From Geothrix campi (GTDB lineage Bacteria; Acidobacteriota; Holophagae; Holophagales; Holophagaceae): a stretch of DNA of 64,000 nucleotides. Every line of letters starts with the position of its first letter. The stretch's first letter is position 1. The stretch covers positions 1,605,505 through 1,669,504 of the forward strand of contig NZ_JANHMP010000001.1 in NCBI RefSeq assembly GCF_024609265.1, given 5' to 3'. This document shows positions 8,820 to 19,570 of this stretch, piece by piece. Position numbers and translations under genes: made by a program. The notes under the pieces were generated by a model. That model was not told where the DNA came from. It worked only from the letters and a program-made list of their open reading frames with translations, and did not search any database.

Positions 8820-10868
8820 ATGCACAGATCTTTGCCCCTTCTTTCCCTGTGTCTCGCGGTCCCTGCCCTGGTGGCGGCGCCCCCCAAGGTTGAGCCCCAT
8901 GGCCTCGACTTGACGGGGATGGATCGCACGGTGGCCCCCGGCGACGACTTCTTCGCCTATGCGAACGGCGCCTGGGTGAAGCGGACGGAGATCCCCGCGG
9001 ACCGAGGCTCCTTCGGTGTCGGGCACGAGGTGGCCGACCTCACGGACAAGCGCGTGGCCGCCCTCATCAAATCGGCTGCCGCTTCCAAGGCCCCCGCCGA
9101 CTCGGACCTGCGCAAGATCGGCGACTGCTACACCAGCTTCATGAACGAGAAGGCCATCGAAGCGAAGGGGCTCAGCCCCCTCAAGCCCACCTTCCTGGCC
9201 ATCGGCGCCATCCAGGACCGCAAGGGCTTGGCCCGCTACCTCGGCACCACGCTCCGGGCCGACGTGGACGTGCTGAACGCCACCAACTACCACACCGAGA
9301 ACCTCTTCGGCCTGTGGGTGGCCCAGGACCTGGACGAGCCCACCCGCTACGCGCCCTTCCTCCTCCAGGGCGGCCTCGGGATGCCGGAGCGCAGCTACTA
9401 CCTGGATCCCTCGGCCGGCATGGCGGCCGTCCGCACCCAGTACAATACCCATGTGGCGGCCATGCTGAAGCTGGCGGGCCTGTCGAATGTCCTCACCCGC
9501 GCGGCGGCGGTGGTGGAACTGGAATCCCGGATGGCGAAAGCCCACCTCGGCCGCGAGGAATCCGGCGATGTGCAGAAGGGGAACAACCACTGGACCCGCG
9601 CTGAGTTCGGCACGAAGGCCCCGGGGCTGGACTGGGAGGCCTTCTTCGCCGCCGCGGACCTGAAGCAGCCCGAGGTGTTCGTGGTCTGGCAGCCGGGTGC
9701 CGTCACAGGGCTCTCCGCCCTGACCGCGGAGGTCCCCCTCGACACCTGGAAGGACTACCTCACCTTCCATGCCATGCAGCACTGGGCGCGCGTGCTGCCC
9801 AAGGCCGTGGCCGACCAGTCCTTCGCCTTCTACGGCAAGGTGCTGAGCGGCGCCACCCAACCTCGCGACCGCTGGAAGTACGGTGTGGATCTCACCAACC
9901 AGGCCCTGGGCGAGGCTGTGGGGAGGGCCTATGTGGCGAAGTACTTCCCGCCCGCCGAGAAGGCCCGGGCCGAACGGATGGTCGCCAACATCACGGCGGC
10001 CTTCCGCGTCCGCATCGAGCATCTGGACTGGATGTCCCCCGAGACCAAGGCCAAGGCCCTGGCCAAGCTGGCCGCCCTCAAGGTGGGGGTGGGTTATCCA
10101 GATCACTGGCGGGACTACCGGGCGCTGAAGATCGTGGCGGGTGACGCCTTCGGCAACGCCCAGCGGGCGGAGCGCTTCGAGTACCAGCGGAACCTGCGCA
10201 AGCTCGGGCGGCCCATCGACCGCACCGAATGGGTGATGAACCCCCAGCTCGTGAACGCGGTGAACCTGCCCGTGATGAACGCCCTCAACTTTCCGGCGGC
10301 CATCCTCCAGCCCCCCTATTTCGATCCGAAGCGGCCCATGGTCATGGACTATGGCGCCATCGGCGCCGTCATCGGCCACGAGATCAGCCACAGCTTCGAC
10401 GATTCCGGCTCCCTCTTCGACGCCACCGGCAAACTGAGCAACTGGTGGACGCCCGAGGACCTGAAGCACTTCCAGGCTTCTGCCGATCAGCTGGTGAAGC
10501 AGTTCGACGCCTACGAGCCCTTCCCGGGCCTGCACATCAAGGGCCGGCAGACCCTGGGCGAGAACATCGCGGACGTGGCTGGCCTCGCCGCCGCCTACGA
10601 TGCCTACCGCCTCTCGCTAGACGGCAAGGAAGCACCCGTGGTCCAGGGCCTCACCGGCGATCAGCAGTTCTTCCTCAGCTACGCCCAGAGCTGGCGCGAA
10701 AAGACCCGCGAGCCTCTGCTGCGCCAGCAGATCCTCACGGACGGCCACGCTCCGGCCTCCTTCCGGCCTTACACCGTGCGGAACCTGGACGCCTGGTACC
10801 CGGCCTTCCAGGTGAAGCCGGGCCAGAAGCTCTACCTGGCGCCCGCGGACCGCGTGAAGATCTGGTAG
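8820..10868 (+). CDS. M13 family metallopeptidase (neprilysin/PepO-like), secreted
   Basis: A 682-residue zinc endopeptidase. An N-terminal signal peptide (MHRSLPLLSLCLAVPALVAA) sends it across the inner membrane. The zinc motif HEISH is at 520-524, the third ligand region is ENIADVAGL about 60 residues later, and the substrate-binding NALNFPAAILQPPYFD segment precedes the zinc site. The C-terminus (RNLDAWYPAFQVKPGQKLYL) is the usual M13 ending. The ATG at 8820 is chosen because the signal peptide starts there. It likely degrades short peptides in the periplasm. The next gene follows after 16 bases in the same direction. Confidence 0.93.
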   Translation: MHRSLPLLSLCLAVPALVAAPPKVEPHGLDLTGMDRTVAPGDDFFAYANGAWVKRTEIPADRGSFGVGHEVADLTDKRVAALIKSAAASKAPADSDLRKIGDCYTSFMNEKAIEAKGLSPLKPTFLAIGAIQDRKGLARYLGTTLRADVDVLNATNYHTENLFGLWVAQDLDEPTRYAPFLLQGGLGMPERSYYLDPSAGMAAVRTQYNTHVAAMLKLAGLSNVLTRAAAVVELESRMAKAHLGREESGDVQKGNNHWTRAEFGTKAPGLDWEAFFAAADLKQPEVFVVWQPGAVTGLSALTAEVPLDTWKDYLTFHAMQHWARVLPKAVADQSFAFYGKVLSGATQPRDRWKYGVDLTNQALGEAVGRAYVAKYFPPAEKARAERMVANITAAFRVRIEHLDWMSPETKAKALAKLAALKVGVGYPDHWRDYRALKIVAGDAFGNAQRAERFEYQRNLRKLGRPIDRTEWVMNPQLVNAVNLPVMNALNFPAAILQPPYFDPKRPMVMDYGAIGAVIGHEISHSFDDSGSLFDATGKLSNWWTPEDLKHFQASADQLVKQFDAYEPFPGLHIKGRQTLGENIADVAGLAAAYDAYRLSLDGKEAPVVQGLTGDQQFFLSYAQSWREKTREPLLRQQILTDGHAPASFRPYTVRNLDAWYPAFQVKPGQKLYLAPADRVKIW

Positions 10869-10884
10869 ACCCCAGGAGGTTCCC

Positions 10885-11475
10885 ATGGCCCTGCTCGATT
10901 CCAGCCACAGCATCCTCGTGGTTATCGACCTCCAGGGCAAGCTCGTGGGCATGGTCCACCGGCCGGCCCTGGTGCTGGAGGCCACGCGCCGCCTCATGAG
11001 GCTGGCGGACCTCTTTGCCGTGCCGGTGGTGCTCACGGAGCAGTACCCCAAGGGCATCGGCCCCACGGAGGAGAGCATCCGCGCCACCTACGACGCCCTG
11101 GCCACGCCGAAGTTCTTCCTGGAGAAGACCGCCTTCGGATGCTGCGGCGACGCCGGCTTCGAAGCCCTGCTCCGCCAGGCCCGGCCCCACCTGGCCCAGG
11201 AGAAGCGCCAGATCGTGGTGGCGGGCATCGAAGCCCATGTCTGCGTGATGCAGACCGTGCTCGAGCTGCTGGGCTCGGGCCACGAGGTGCACCTCTGTTG
11301 GGATGCCGTCAGCGGCCGGGGCGAGGAGTACCGAAAGCACGCGCTGGACCGCATGGCCGCCGCCGGGGCCGTCCTCACCAACCACGAGTCCGTGGCCTTC
11401 GAGTGGGCCCGCGACAAGAACCACCCCCAGTTCAAGGCGCTCTCGGCGCTCATGAAGGAAGGGCAGCCCCAGTGA
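10885..11475 (+). CDS. isochorismatase-family hydrolase
   Basis: A 196-residue cysteine hydrolase. The family triad can be seen: Asp in VVIDLQGKL near residue 14, Lys in FFLEKTAFG near 77, and the nucleophile Cys in EAHVCVMQT near 117. The single-domain length and the LTEQYPKGIGPT segment match the YcaC/ISOC-type subgroup, whose substrates are mostly unknown. AGGAGG lies a few bases before the ATG. The stop overlaps the GTG of the kinase gene, so the two are translationally coupled and may belong to one small pathway. Confidence 0.87.
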   Translation: MALLDSSHSILVVIDLQGKLVGMVHRPALVLEATRRLMRLADLFAVPVVLTEQYPKGIGPTEESIRATYDALATPKFFLEKTAFGCCGDAGFEALLRQARPHLAQEKRQIVVAGIEAHVCVMQTVLELLGSGHEVHLCWDAVSGRGEEYRKHALDRMAAAGAVLTNHESVAFEWARDKNHPQFKALSALMKEGQPQ

Positions 11476-12422
11476 CGGTGCGGGGCGAGCGCGAGGCACC
11501 ACCTGGCCAAGACCTCGATGTCGTGGTCATCGGCAATGCGGGGGTCGACACGAACGTCTTCCTCCAGAAGGCGGACATCGATTTCGAGGTGGAAGGGAAC
11601 TTCACCGAGAATCTCGACTGCGCGAGTCAGGCGGGCGTCTACGCAGCCCGTTCCTATGCCGCCCTGGGCTACCAGACCGCCTTCATCGGCCATGTGGGTG
11701 ACGACTGGGCGGGCCACCTGGTCCGCGATGCTTTCGCCCACGACGGCATCGACATGAGCCTCCTCGGCACGGATCCCACCGGCACGGCCCGCAGCGTCAA
11801 CCTCATCTACCCCGACGGCCGCCGCAAGAACTTCTACGACGGGAAGGGGCACCTGAACCTGTCGGTGGACCTCGACGCCTGCCGGACGCTCCTGGCGCGA
11901 GCCAAGCTGGTCCATGTCCATCTGGCGAACTGGACCCGCACCCTTCTTCCCATCGCCAGGGACCTGGGCCTGTCCGTGGCCTGTGACCTGCAGGACGTGG
12001 TGGATCCTGCGGACCCCTACCGGCAGGACTTCATTCGGCAATCCGACATCCTCTTCTTTTCGTCGGTCAACCATCCTGATCCCGCCCCCCTGGTCAACGC
12101 CTTCCTGAAGGCTGGACCGGCGCGTCTGGCCTTGTGCGGCCTCGGGGCCAAAGGGTGCGCCCTGGGCACCCGGCAAGGCCTCCGCACCTTCCCCCCCGTG
12201 TCCCTCCCGGCCCCCGTGGTGGACACCAATGGCGCTGGCGACAGCCTGGCTGCCGGCTTTCTGGCCAGTCACATCCTCCAGGGCCTGCCCCTGGAGCAGG
12301 CCGTTCTCCGCGGCCAGTTGGCGGCCCGCCATGCCTGCGCCCAACGGGCCTCATCCTCGAACCAGATCACGGGCCGGCAGTTGGGGCAGCTCGCCTCGGC
12401 CTTCCAGCCGCCCGAGGCCTGA
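11472..12422 (+). CDS. PfkB-family sugar or nucleoside kinase
   Basis: A 316-residue ribokinase-like enzyme. It has GNAGVDTNVF near the N-terminus, a GGxG-like GHVGDDWAGHLV segment, and the catalytic and anion-hole motif DTNGAGDSLAAGF near residue 253. The GTG at 11472 overlaps the preceding TGA and is preferred, since the frame upstream is only the shadow of the hydrolase gene. The substrate cannot be told: the pattern is common to ribose, fructose, adenosine and other kinases. UDG-like coding begins 2 bases after its stop, so three dissimilar enzymes share this operon. Confidence 0.85.
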   Translation: MTVRGEREAPPGQDLDVVVIGNAGVDTNVFLQKADIDFEVEGNFTENLDCASQAGVYAARSYAALGYQTAFIGHVGDDWAGHLVRDAFAHDGIDMSLLGTDPTGTARSVNLIYPDGRRKNFYDGKGHLNLSVDLDACRTLLARAKLVHVHLANWTRTLLPIARDLGLSVACDLQDVVDPADPYRQDFIRQSDILFFSSVNHPDPAPLVNAFLKAGPARLALCGLGAKGCALGTRQGLRTFPPVSLPAPVVDTNGAGDSLAAGFLASHILQGLPLEQAVLRGQLAARHACAQRASSSNQITGRQLGQLASAFQPPEA

Positions 12423-12424
12423 TC

Positions 12425-13030
12425 ATGTCCCGCATCCACGGCCACCCCGTCCCGGCCTTGTTCCCGGACGCCGGCCCCGTGTCGGTGATGCTCTTCGGGG
12501 AGGCCCCGGGCCCTCGGGGCGCCGACCAGTCGGGCCTGCCCTTCTGGGGCGATGGCGCGGGCATCACGGTCTACCGCGCCCTGGCCGCCACGGGCCGGGC
12601 CGAGGTGCCCGACGCCGCCTGGGAGGACTGGGACGGCGCCCGCTTCAAGGCCCTGGGCCTGGCGCCGCGCCTCGTGGGCACCGCCCTCAGCAACGCCTAC
12701 CCCGCCTGCCCCACCAAGGATGGCGAGCACTTCCACGCGCCCTCCAACAAGGACCTGCTGGCTCCGGCCAACCTCACCCGTCTGGCCCAGGAGTTGACCC
12801 GGGCGGCTGCGGACCGGCCTTCTCCCCTGCGCATCATCGCCTTCGGCAAGCGGGCGGAGTGGGTGCTGGGGCGGTTGCCGGGCGCGCCTCCCTTCGAACT
12901 GCACGCCCTCCCCCATCCCAGCGCCCAGGGCCTCCTGCAGGCCGCCCCCGGCAAGGGCAAGGGCCTGCGGCTGGAGGACCTCCGCGCCGAGTGGGAGATC
13001 CGGCTCCGCGCCCTTCTTAACATTTCTTAA
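12425..13030 (+). CDS. uracil-DNA glycosylase superfamily protein
   Basis: A 201-residue protein of the UDG fold. The N-terminal GEAPGPRGADQSGLPFWGD resembles motif A of families 4 and 5 (GEAPG...G.PF.G), and LPHPSAQG near residue 163 matches the minor-groove motif with its histidine. I see no iron-sulfur cysteine set like that of classic family 4 enzymes, so it may be a divergent or non-glycosylase member. The ATG lies 2 bases after the kinase stop. DNA repair is a family-level inference; activity on uracil is not shown. Confidence 0.7.
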   Translation: MSRIHGHPVPALFPDAGPVSVMLFGEAPGPRGADQSGLPFWGDGAGITVYRALAATGRAEVPDAAWEDWDGARFKALGLAPRLVGTALSNAYPACPTKDGEHFHAPSNKDLLAPANLTRLAQELTRAAADRPSPLRIIAFGKRAEWVLGRLPGAPPFELHALPHPSAQGLLQAAPGKGKGLRLEDLRAEWEIRLRALLNIS

Positions 13031-13099
13031 CAAGCCTCTTCCGATGTGCCGCGTATGCTGAGGGCTTCCATGCGGAATCTTTCACAACCTGGAGGTCAC

Positions 13100-15913
<2,814 letters not shown>

Positions 15914-15924
15914 GCTTCCCTTCG

Positions 15925-15968
15925 CCTAGCAAAATGGGGAGCGGCGCGCCGCTCCCCATTTTGCTAGG
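15925..15968. terminator. 44-bp perfect palindrome, bidirectional terminator candidate
   Basis: CCTAGCAAAATGGGGAGCGG and its exact complement form a 22-bp inverted repeat without spacer. The G+C core is flanked by AAAA on one side and TTTT on the other, so either strand would read as a hairpin plus T-tract. It follows the M16 gene directly and precedes a gene on the same strand. Transcripts would fold with a 4-base loop. Confidence 0.85.
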
Positions 15969-16046
15969 TGGGTAAAGCGTTTCGTGGTCTTCTGGTTGTC
16001 CGCTTGGCGTTGATCAGGACGCGAGGCGATGACGGAGGGCGTTGCC

Positions 16047-17867
16047 ATGGCACGCATCGAACGGGAATGGAAAGCGGAACACGAAGGCTCGGCGCTGGCC
16101 TCGGAACTGCACAAGGTGATGGTGATCAGCCACCGCCAGGCCAAGGGCTTCATTGATGGCCACTGCGTGACGGTCAACGGCGAGACCGTCGAGAAGCACG
16201 GCCACCGGCTCAACCCCGGGGACACCGTGAAGGTGATCTTCGATCCCGAGCTGACCTACGACGTGCTGCCCGCGGCCCGGAAGCTCCAGTCAGGCCCCTT
16301 CGAGACCCTGTGGGAGGACAACCACCTCCTCTTCGTCTTCAAGCCCGCGGGCCTGCTGACGGTGCCGGCGGAGCAGGGCGGCGAGCCCAGCCTGGCCGAG
16401 GCCATCACCGAGTCCTACCGCCGCCGTGGCTTCAAGCGTTTCAATCTCTACATCGTCCACCGCCTCGACCGCTTCACCAGCGGCGTGCTGGTGTTCGCCA
16501 AGACCCCGGAAGCCCTGCATGGCCTGAAGAAGCACTTCGAGCTGCACCGCCTCCAGCGTGTCTACTTCGCCGTGCTCGTCGGCGAGCTGCCCGAGAACAG
16601 CGGCACCCTGGCGGGCCACCTCATCGAGCATGCCAAGTCCCTAAAGATGTCCGTGGCCACACCCCGCAAGGGCCCTGGTGGTGGCAAGCGCATGCCCGCG
16701 GGCGCCAAGGAGGCCGTGACCCACTACCGTGTGATCGAACGACTGCCTGGCCATACCGTGGTGGAAGTCCGCCTGGAGACGGGCCGCCGCAATCAGATCC
16801 GCGTGCAGTTCGCCGATCGCGGCTATCCGCTGCTGGGCGACCAGGTCTACGGCACGGAGAGCCCCCTGCTGGACCGCCAGGCCCTGCACGCCGAGCTGCT
16901 GGGCTTCAAGCACCCGGTCACCGAAGAGCAGGTCACCGTCACGGCCCCCATGCCCGCGGACATGGAGGCGGCCCTGAAGGCCCTGCGCAACCAGGCCCGC
17001 ATGCATCGCGCCGTATCCGGCGTGACGGGTGAGGAGGGCATCTACCAGCCCACCGAAACGCGGGATCACAAGCTCAAGCGCGTGGCCCGGGCCAAGCGCT
17101 TCGACGAACGCGAGGCACCGGCGCGCACCCCGCGGCCCCGCCCTGTGGATGGCGAGGAGCGGCCCCGCCGCACCTTCACCCCCGGCGACCGCCCCGCCCG
17201 CCCACGACGCGAGGAGGGCGATGAGCGCCCTCGCAAGCCCTTCACCCCTGGTGACCGTCCGGCCCGCCCCAGACGCGAAGAAGGCGAGGCACGACCCCGG
17301 AAGCCCTTTACCCCTGGCGAGCGTCCGGCCCGCCCCCGGCGCGAAGAAGGCGAGGCACGACCCCGTAAGCCCTTCACGCCTGGTGAGCGTCCGGACCGGC
17401 CCCGCTCCGACAGCGACGAGCGCCCCCGCCGCACCTTCACCTCCGGCGATCGTCCGACCCGCTCCCGACGCGAGGATGGCGAGGCACGACCCCGGAAGCC
17501 CTTCACCCCTGGTGAGCGTCCGGCCAGACCCCGCTCCGACAGCGACGAGCGCCCCCGCCGCACCTTCACTCCCGGCGATCGTCCAACCCGCCCCCGACGC
17601 GAGGATGGCGAGGCACGACCCCGGAAGCCCTTCACCCCTGGTGAGCGCCCGGCCCGGCCCCGGCGCGAAGAAGGCGAGGCACGCCCTCGCAAGCCCTTCA
17701 CGCCTGGCGACCGACCGGCCCGACCCCGCCCCGACAGCGACGAGCGGCCCCGCCGCCCGTTCGGAGCCACCGGACGCCCGTCGGGCCCGCGCAGCGAAGG
17801 CCCCGGCGCCCGGCCCGCGCGGAAACCCGCACCCCGCACCGGGAAGCCCAAACCGCGCAAACCCTGA
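16047..17867 (+). CDS. RluA-family pseudouridine synthase with repetitive Arg/Pro-rich tail
   Basis: A 606-residue protein. The first ~320 residues are an S4 RNA-binding domain (ISHRQAKGFIDGHCVTVNG) plus an RluA catalytic domain with HRLDRFTSG holding the catalytic Asp, then RRNQIRVQF and DQVYG. These enzymes isomerise uridine in rRNA or tRNA; which site is unknown. From about residue 370 the tail is nine near-copies of a 21-22 residue unit of the type RPRKPFTPGERPARPRREEGE, very basic and proline-rich, and it ends in KPKPRKP. The ATG at 16047 has GGAGG 8 bases upstream; an in-frame ATG at 16029 has a poorer site. The tail may be a disordered RNA-binding extension. Confidence 0.9.
   Translation: MARIEREWKAEHEGSALASELHKVMVISHRQAKGFIDGHCVTVNGETVEKHGHRLNPGDTVKVIFDPELTYDVLPAARKLQSGPFETLWEDNHLLFVFKPAGLLTVPAEQGGEPSLAEAITESYRRRGFKRFNLYIVHRLDRFTSGVLVFAKTPEALHGLKKHFELHRLQRVYFAVLVGELPENSGTLAGHLIEHAKSLKMSVATPRKGPGGGKRMPAGAKEAVTHYRVIERLPGHTVVEVRLETGRRNQIRVQFADRGYPLLGDQVYGTESPLLDRQALHAELLGFKHPVTEEQVTVTAPMPADMEAALKALRNQARMHRAVSGVTGEEGIYQPTETRDHKLKRVARAKRFDEREAPARTPRPRPVDGEERPRRTFTPGDRPARPRREEGDERPRKPFTPGDRPARPRREEGEARPRKPFTPGERPARPRREEGEARPRKPFTPGERPDRPRSDSDERPRRTFTSGDRPTRSRREDGEARPRKPFTPGERPARPRSDSDERPRRTFTPGDRPTRPRREDGEARPRKPFTPGERPARPRREEGEARPRKPFTPGDRPARPRPDSDERPRRPFGATGRPSGPRSEGPGARPARKPAPRTGKPKPRKP
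17157..17760 (+). repeat. 63/66-bp coding tandem repeat in the pseudouridine synthase gene
   Basis: About 9.5 units encode alternating forms, (E/A)RPR(R/K)(T/P)FTPG(D/E)RP(A/T)RPRREEG(E/D) and a 21-residue version ending in SDSD. Units are similar in DNA as well as protein, so the array grew by duplication and can be expected to vary in copy number. It keeps one frame throughout. Confidence 0.9.
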
Positions 17868-17901
17868 GGAACCCCGGGCCTGTCCGGATCATCCAGCTTC
17901 C

Positions 17902-18348
17902 ATGCGCACCCTGCTCGTCACCCTTCTCTTCGTGCCCTTCCTGACTGCGCAGGATGGGGGCGGTCTGGATCTGCACACGGATCTGGGTACGCCTGCAGGG
18001 GCGCAGATCCGTCTGGTTCCTCCCGGGTGCTGGGACGGCCTGGTCCTCGGAGCCAGCGTCCGGCCGCCCCAACCCTCCCGTCGGAATCAGGCGGGCGCCA
18101 CGGTGGAGGTGTGGGACCTGGCCATCCGGGAAGCCCCGCGCCGCGAGGCTTTCACCCTCTACCTCAAGGCCCTGGGGGAACGCCTCGCCCAGGCCTTCAT
18201 GGCGCCACCCCCCAGCCATGGAAAGATAGAACTCAACGAACTGGTGCAATCCGACCCGTCCAGCCCCCAGAAACTGGATCTCATCAGGGTCGAGTCCATG
18301 CAGCAACGCTTCAATCCACCGCCGCGCCTCGCACCGGTGCGGGAGTAG
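17902..18348 (+). CDS. secreted hypothetical protein
   Basis: A 148-residue protein with a short signal peptide (MRTLLVTLLFVPFLTAQ) and a soluble remainder. The mature part starts with DGGGLDLHTDLG and has a helix near FTLYLKALGERLAQAFM. There is no lipobox cysteine, so it is probably periplasmic. No family is recognised. It begins 35 bases after the pseudouridine synthase stop and may be co-transcribed with it. Confidence 0.7.
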   Translation: MRTLLVTLLFVPFLTAQDGGGLDLHTDLGTPAGAQIRLVPPGCWDGLVLGASVRPPQPSRRNQAGATVEVWDLAIREAPRREAFTLYLKALGERLAQAFMAPPPSHGKIELNELVQSDPSSPQKLDLIRVESMQQRFNPPPRLAPVRE

Positions 18349-18423
18349 GACCTCCGCTCTCGGCCTGAGCCCCGTTCACCGCGGCCCCGCGACCTGGCCT
18401 CCTCGCCGGGTCGCGACAGCCGG

Positions 18424-18732
18424 TCAGATGTGCTCCAGGTACATCCGATCCAGCGCCTCGGCCAGATCCAGGTCCCGCTGCGTGACGCCGCGGCTCACGT
18501 GGGTGGTGAGCACCGCCACGACCCATCGGTAGCCGAGCGTCAGATCCGGATGGTGGTTCACTTTCTCGGCGTGTTCGGCGGCGGCCATCACGAAGCCCAG
18601 GCCTCGCTGGTAGGCGGAAAAAACGTACCTGCGGCGCAAGGTGAGGCCGTGGGAATCCCCCTGGGCGACCCACTCCGGGTGCGCCTTGAGGAAGGCCTCC
18701 ATGGCGTCAGGACTCACCAGATCCTTGGACAT
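18424..18732 (-). CDS. phhB: pterin-4a-carbinolamine dehydratase
   Basis: A 102-residue protein, the usual length for PCD/DCoH. The active-site signature EKVNHHPDLTLGYRWVVAVLT and the C-terminal GVTQRDLDLAEALD are present. It dehydrates 4a-hydroxytetrahydrobiopterin made by aromatic amino acid hydroxylases. No phenylalanine hydroxylase is in the window, though hppD (tyrosine breakdown) lies 7 kb away. The start at 18732 has a GGGGG ribosome-site candidate; an in-frame ATG at 18744 would add four residues. It is divergent from the FabG-like gene, with only 46 bases between the starts. Confidence 0.92.
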   Translation of the reverse strand: MSKDLVSPDAMEAFLKAHPEWVAQGDSHGLTLRRRYVFSAYQRGLGFVMAAAEHAEKVNHHPDLTLGYRWVVAVLTTHVSRGVTQRDLDLAEALDRMYLEHI

Positions 18733-18778
18733 GCTTACCCCCATGAGGCATCCTAGTCTGTTCGATTCGAGTCTCGCC

Positions 18779-19537
18779 ATGCCCTTCAACCAGCCACCCC
18801 TGCTAGGCCGCATCGCCTTCGTCACCGGGTCCTCCCGGGGCATCGGGCGGGCCATCGCCGTGGAGTTCGCCCGCTGGGGCGCGGACGTGGTGGTGCATGC
18901 CCAGAAGAACCAGGACCTGGCCGAAGCCGTGGCCGCCGAGATCCGGGGCCTGGGCCGCCGCGCCATGGTGGTGCTGGCGGATGTGCGGGTGAAGGCGGAG
19001 TTGGAGGCCGCCGCGGATCGCGTAAAGGCCGAGCTGGGGCCCGTAGACATCCTCGTGAACAACGCCGGCACCCGGCAGGATGGCCCCTTCATCCTCATGG
19101 GCGATGAGAAGTGGGAAGAGGTCATGAACGTGAACCTCCGCGGCACCGTCTATGCCACCAAAGCCTTCGTCCGGGGCATGATGGCCCGCAAATGGGGACG
19201 GATCGTCAACATCGTGAGCCCCACCGGCATCATCGGGAAGGCCGGCCAGACCAACTACGGCGCCAGCAAGGGCGCGGTCATCGCCCTCACCCGCAGCCTG
19301 GCCCGGGAGATGGCCCCCTTCGGCGTGCTGGTGAATGCCGTGAACCCTGGCCTCATCCACACGGAACTCACCCAGGACGTACCGGAGGAGGCGCGCCGCC
19401 AGATGCTGGCGCCCACCATCCTCAAGCGCGAAGGCGAACCCGAGGAGGTGGCGGGTGTCGTGGCCTTCCTCTGCTCCGACTGGGCCAGCTACATGAGCGG
19501 CCAGATCATCAACGTGGACGGCGGGCTCTGCCCCTGA
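18779..19537 (+). CDS. fabG: SDR oxidoreductase, FabG-like 3-oxoacyl-ACP reductase
   Basis: A 252-residue classical short-chain dehydrogenase. It has the cofactor motif TGSSRGIGRA (18-27), the NNAG motif, the Ser-Tyr-Lys catalytic set in IVSPTGIIGKAGQTNYGASKGA, and a C-terminal GQIINVDGGLCP as in FabG. The cofactor motif has an Arg (SSRGIG), consistent with NADPH. It sits apart from other fatty acid genes, so it may be a FabG paralogue with a different substrate. The ATG at 18779 is favoured; an in-frame ATG 36 bases upstream overlaps the start region of the opposite gene. Confidence 0.88.
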   Translation: MPFNQPPLLGRIAFVTGSSRGIGRAIAVEFARWGADVVVHAQKNQDLAEAVAAEIRGLGRRAMVVLADVRVKAELEAAADRVKAELGPVDILVNNAGTRQDGPFILMGDEKWEEVMNVNLRGTVYATKAFVRGMMARKWGRIVNIVSPTGIIGKAGQTNYGASKGAVIALTRSLAREMAPFGVLVNAVNPGLIHTELTQDVPEEARRQMLAPTILKREGEPEEVAGVVAFLCSDWASYMSGQIINVDGGLCP

Positions 19538-19545
19538 AACCCGCC

Positions 19546-19570
19546 GGCGAATCAGCTGGGCTGATTCGCC
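19546..19570. terminator. hairpin between convergent fabG and folD
   Basis: GGCGAATCAGC and GCTGATTCGCC form an 11-bp perfect stem with a 3-base loop. The folD stop codon (19552-19554) lies inside it. There is no T-tract, so termination strength is uncertain. Confidence 0.55.

Noticed and set aside
8622-10535. A 637-codon open frame antisense to the M13 peptidase gene.
   Set aside because: It is rich in His, Gly, Arg and Val and has no domain. Such frames arise opposite high-G+C genes through third-position bias; the plus-strand gene has a zinc motif and signal peptide.
13027-13059. A promoter for the M16 gene (TTAACA and TATGCT).
   Set aside because: The spacing is 21 bases, too long for a normal sigma70 promoter, and no better -35 box is present.
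17157-17760. A possible CRISPR array, because of regular repeats with a 63-66 base period.
   Set aside because: There are no unique spacers and no cas genes. The whole period is repeated and stays in one coding frame.
17066-17860. A repetitive frame on the minus strand opposite the pseudouridine synthase tail (GRAGRSPGVKG-type units).
   Set aside because: It is the shadow of a repeat array whose unit length is a multiple of three; the plus frame continues directly from an identified enzyme.
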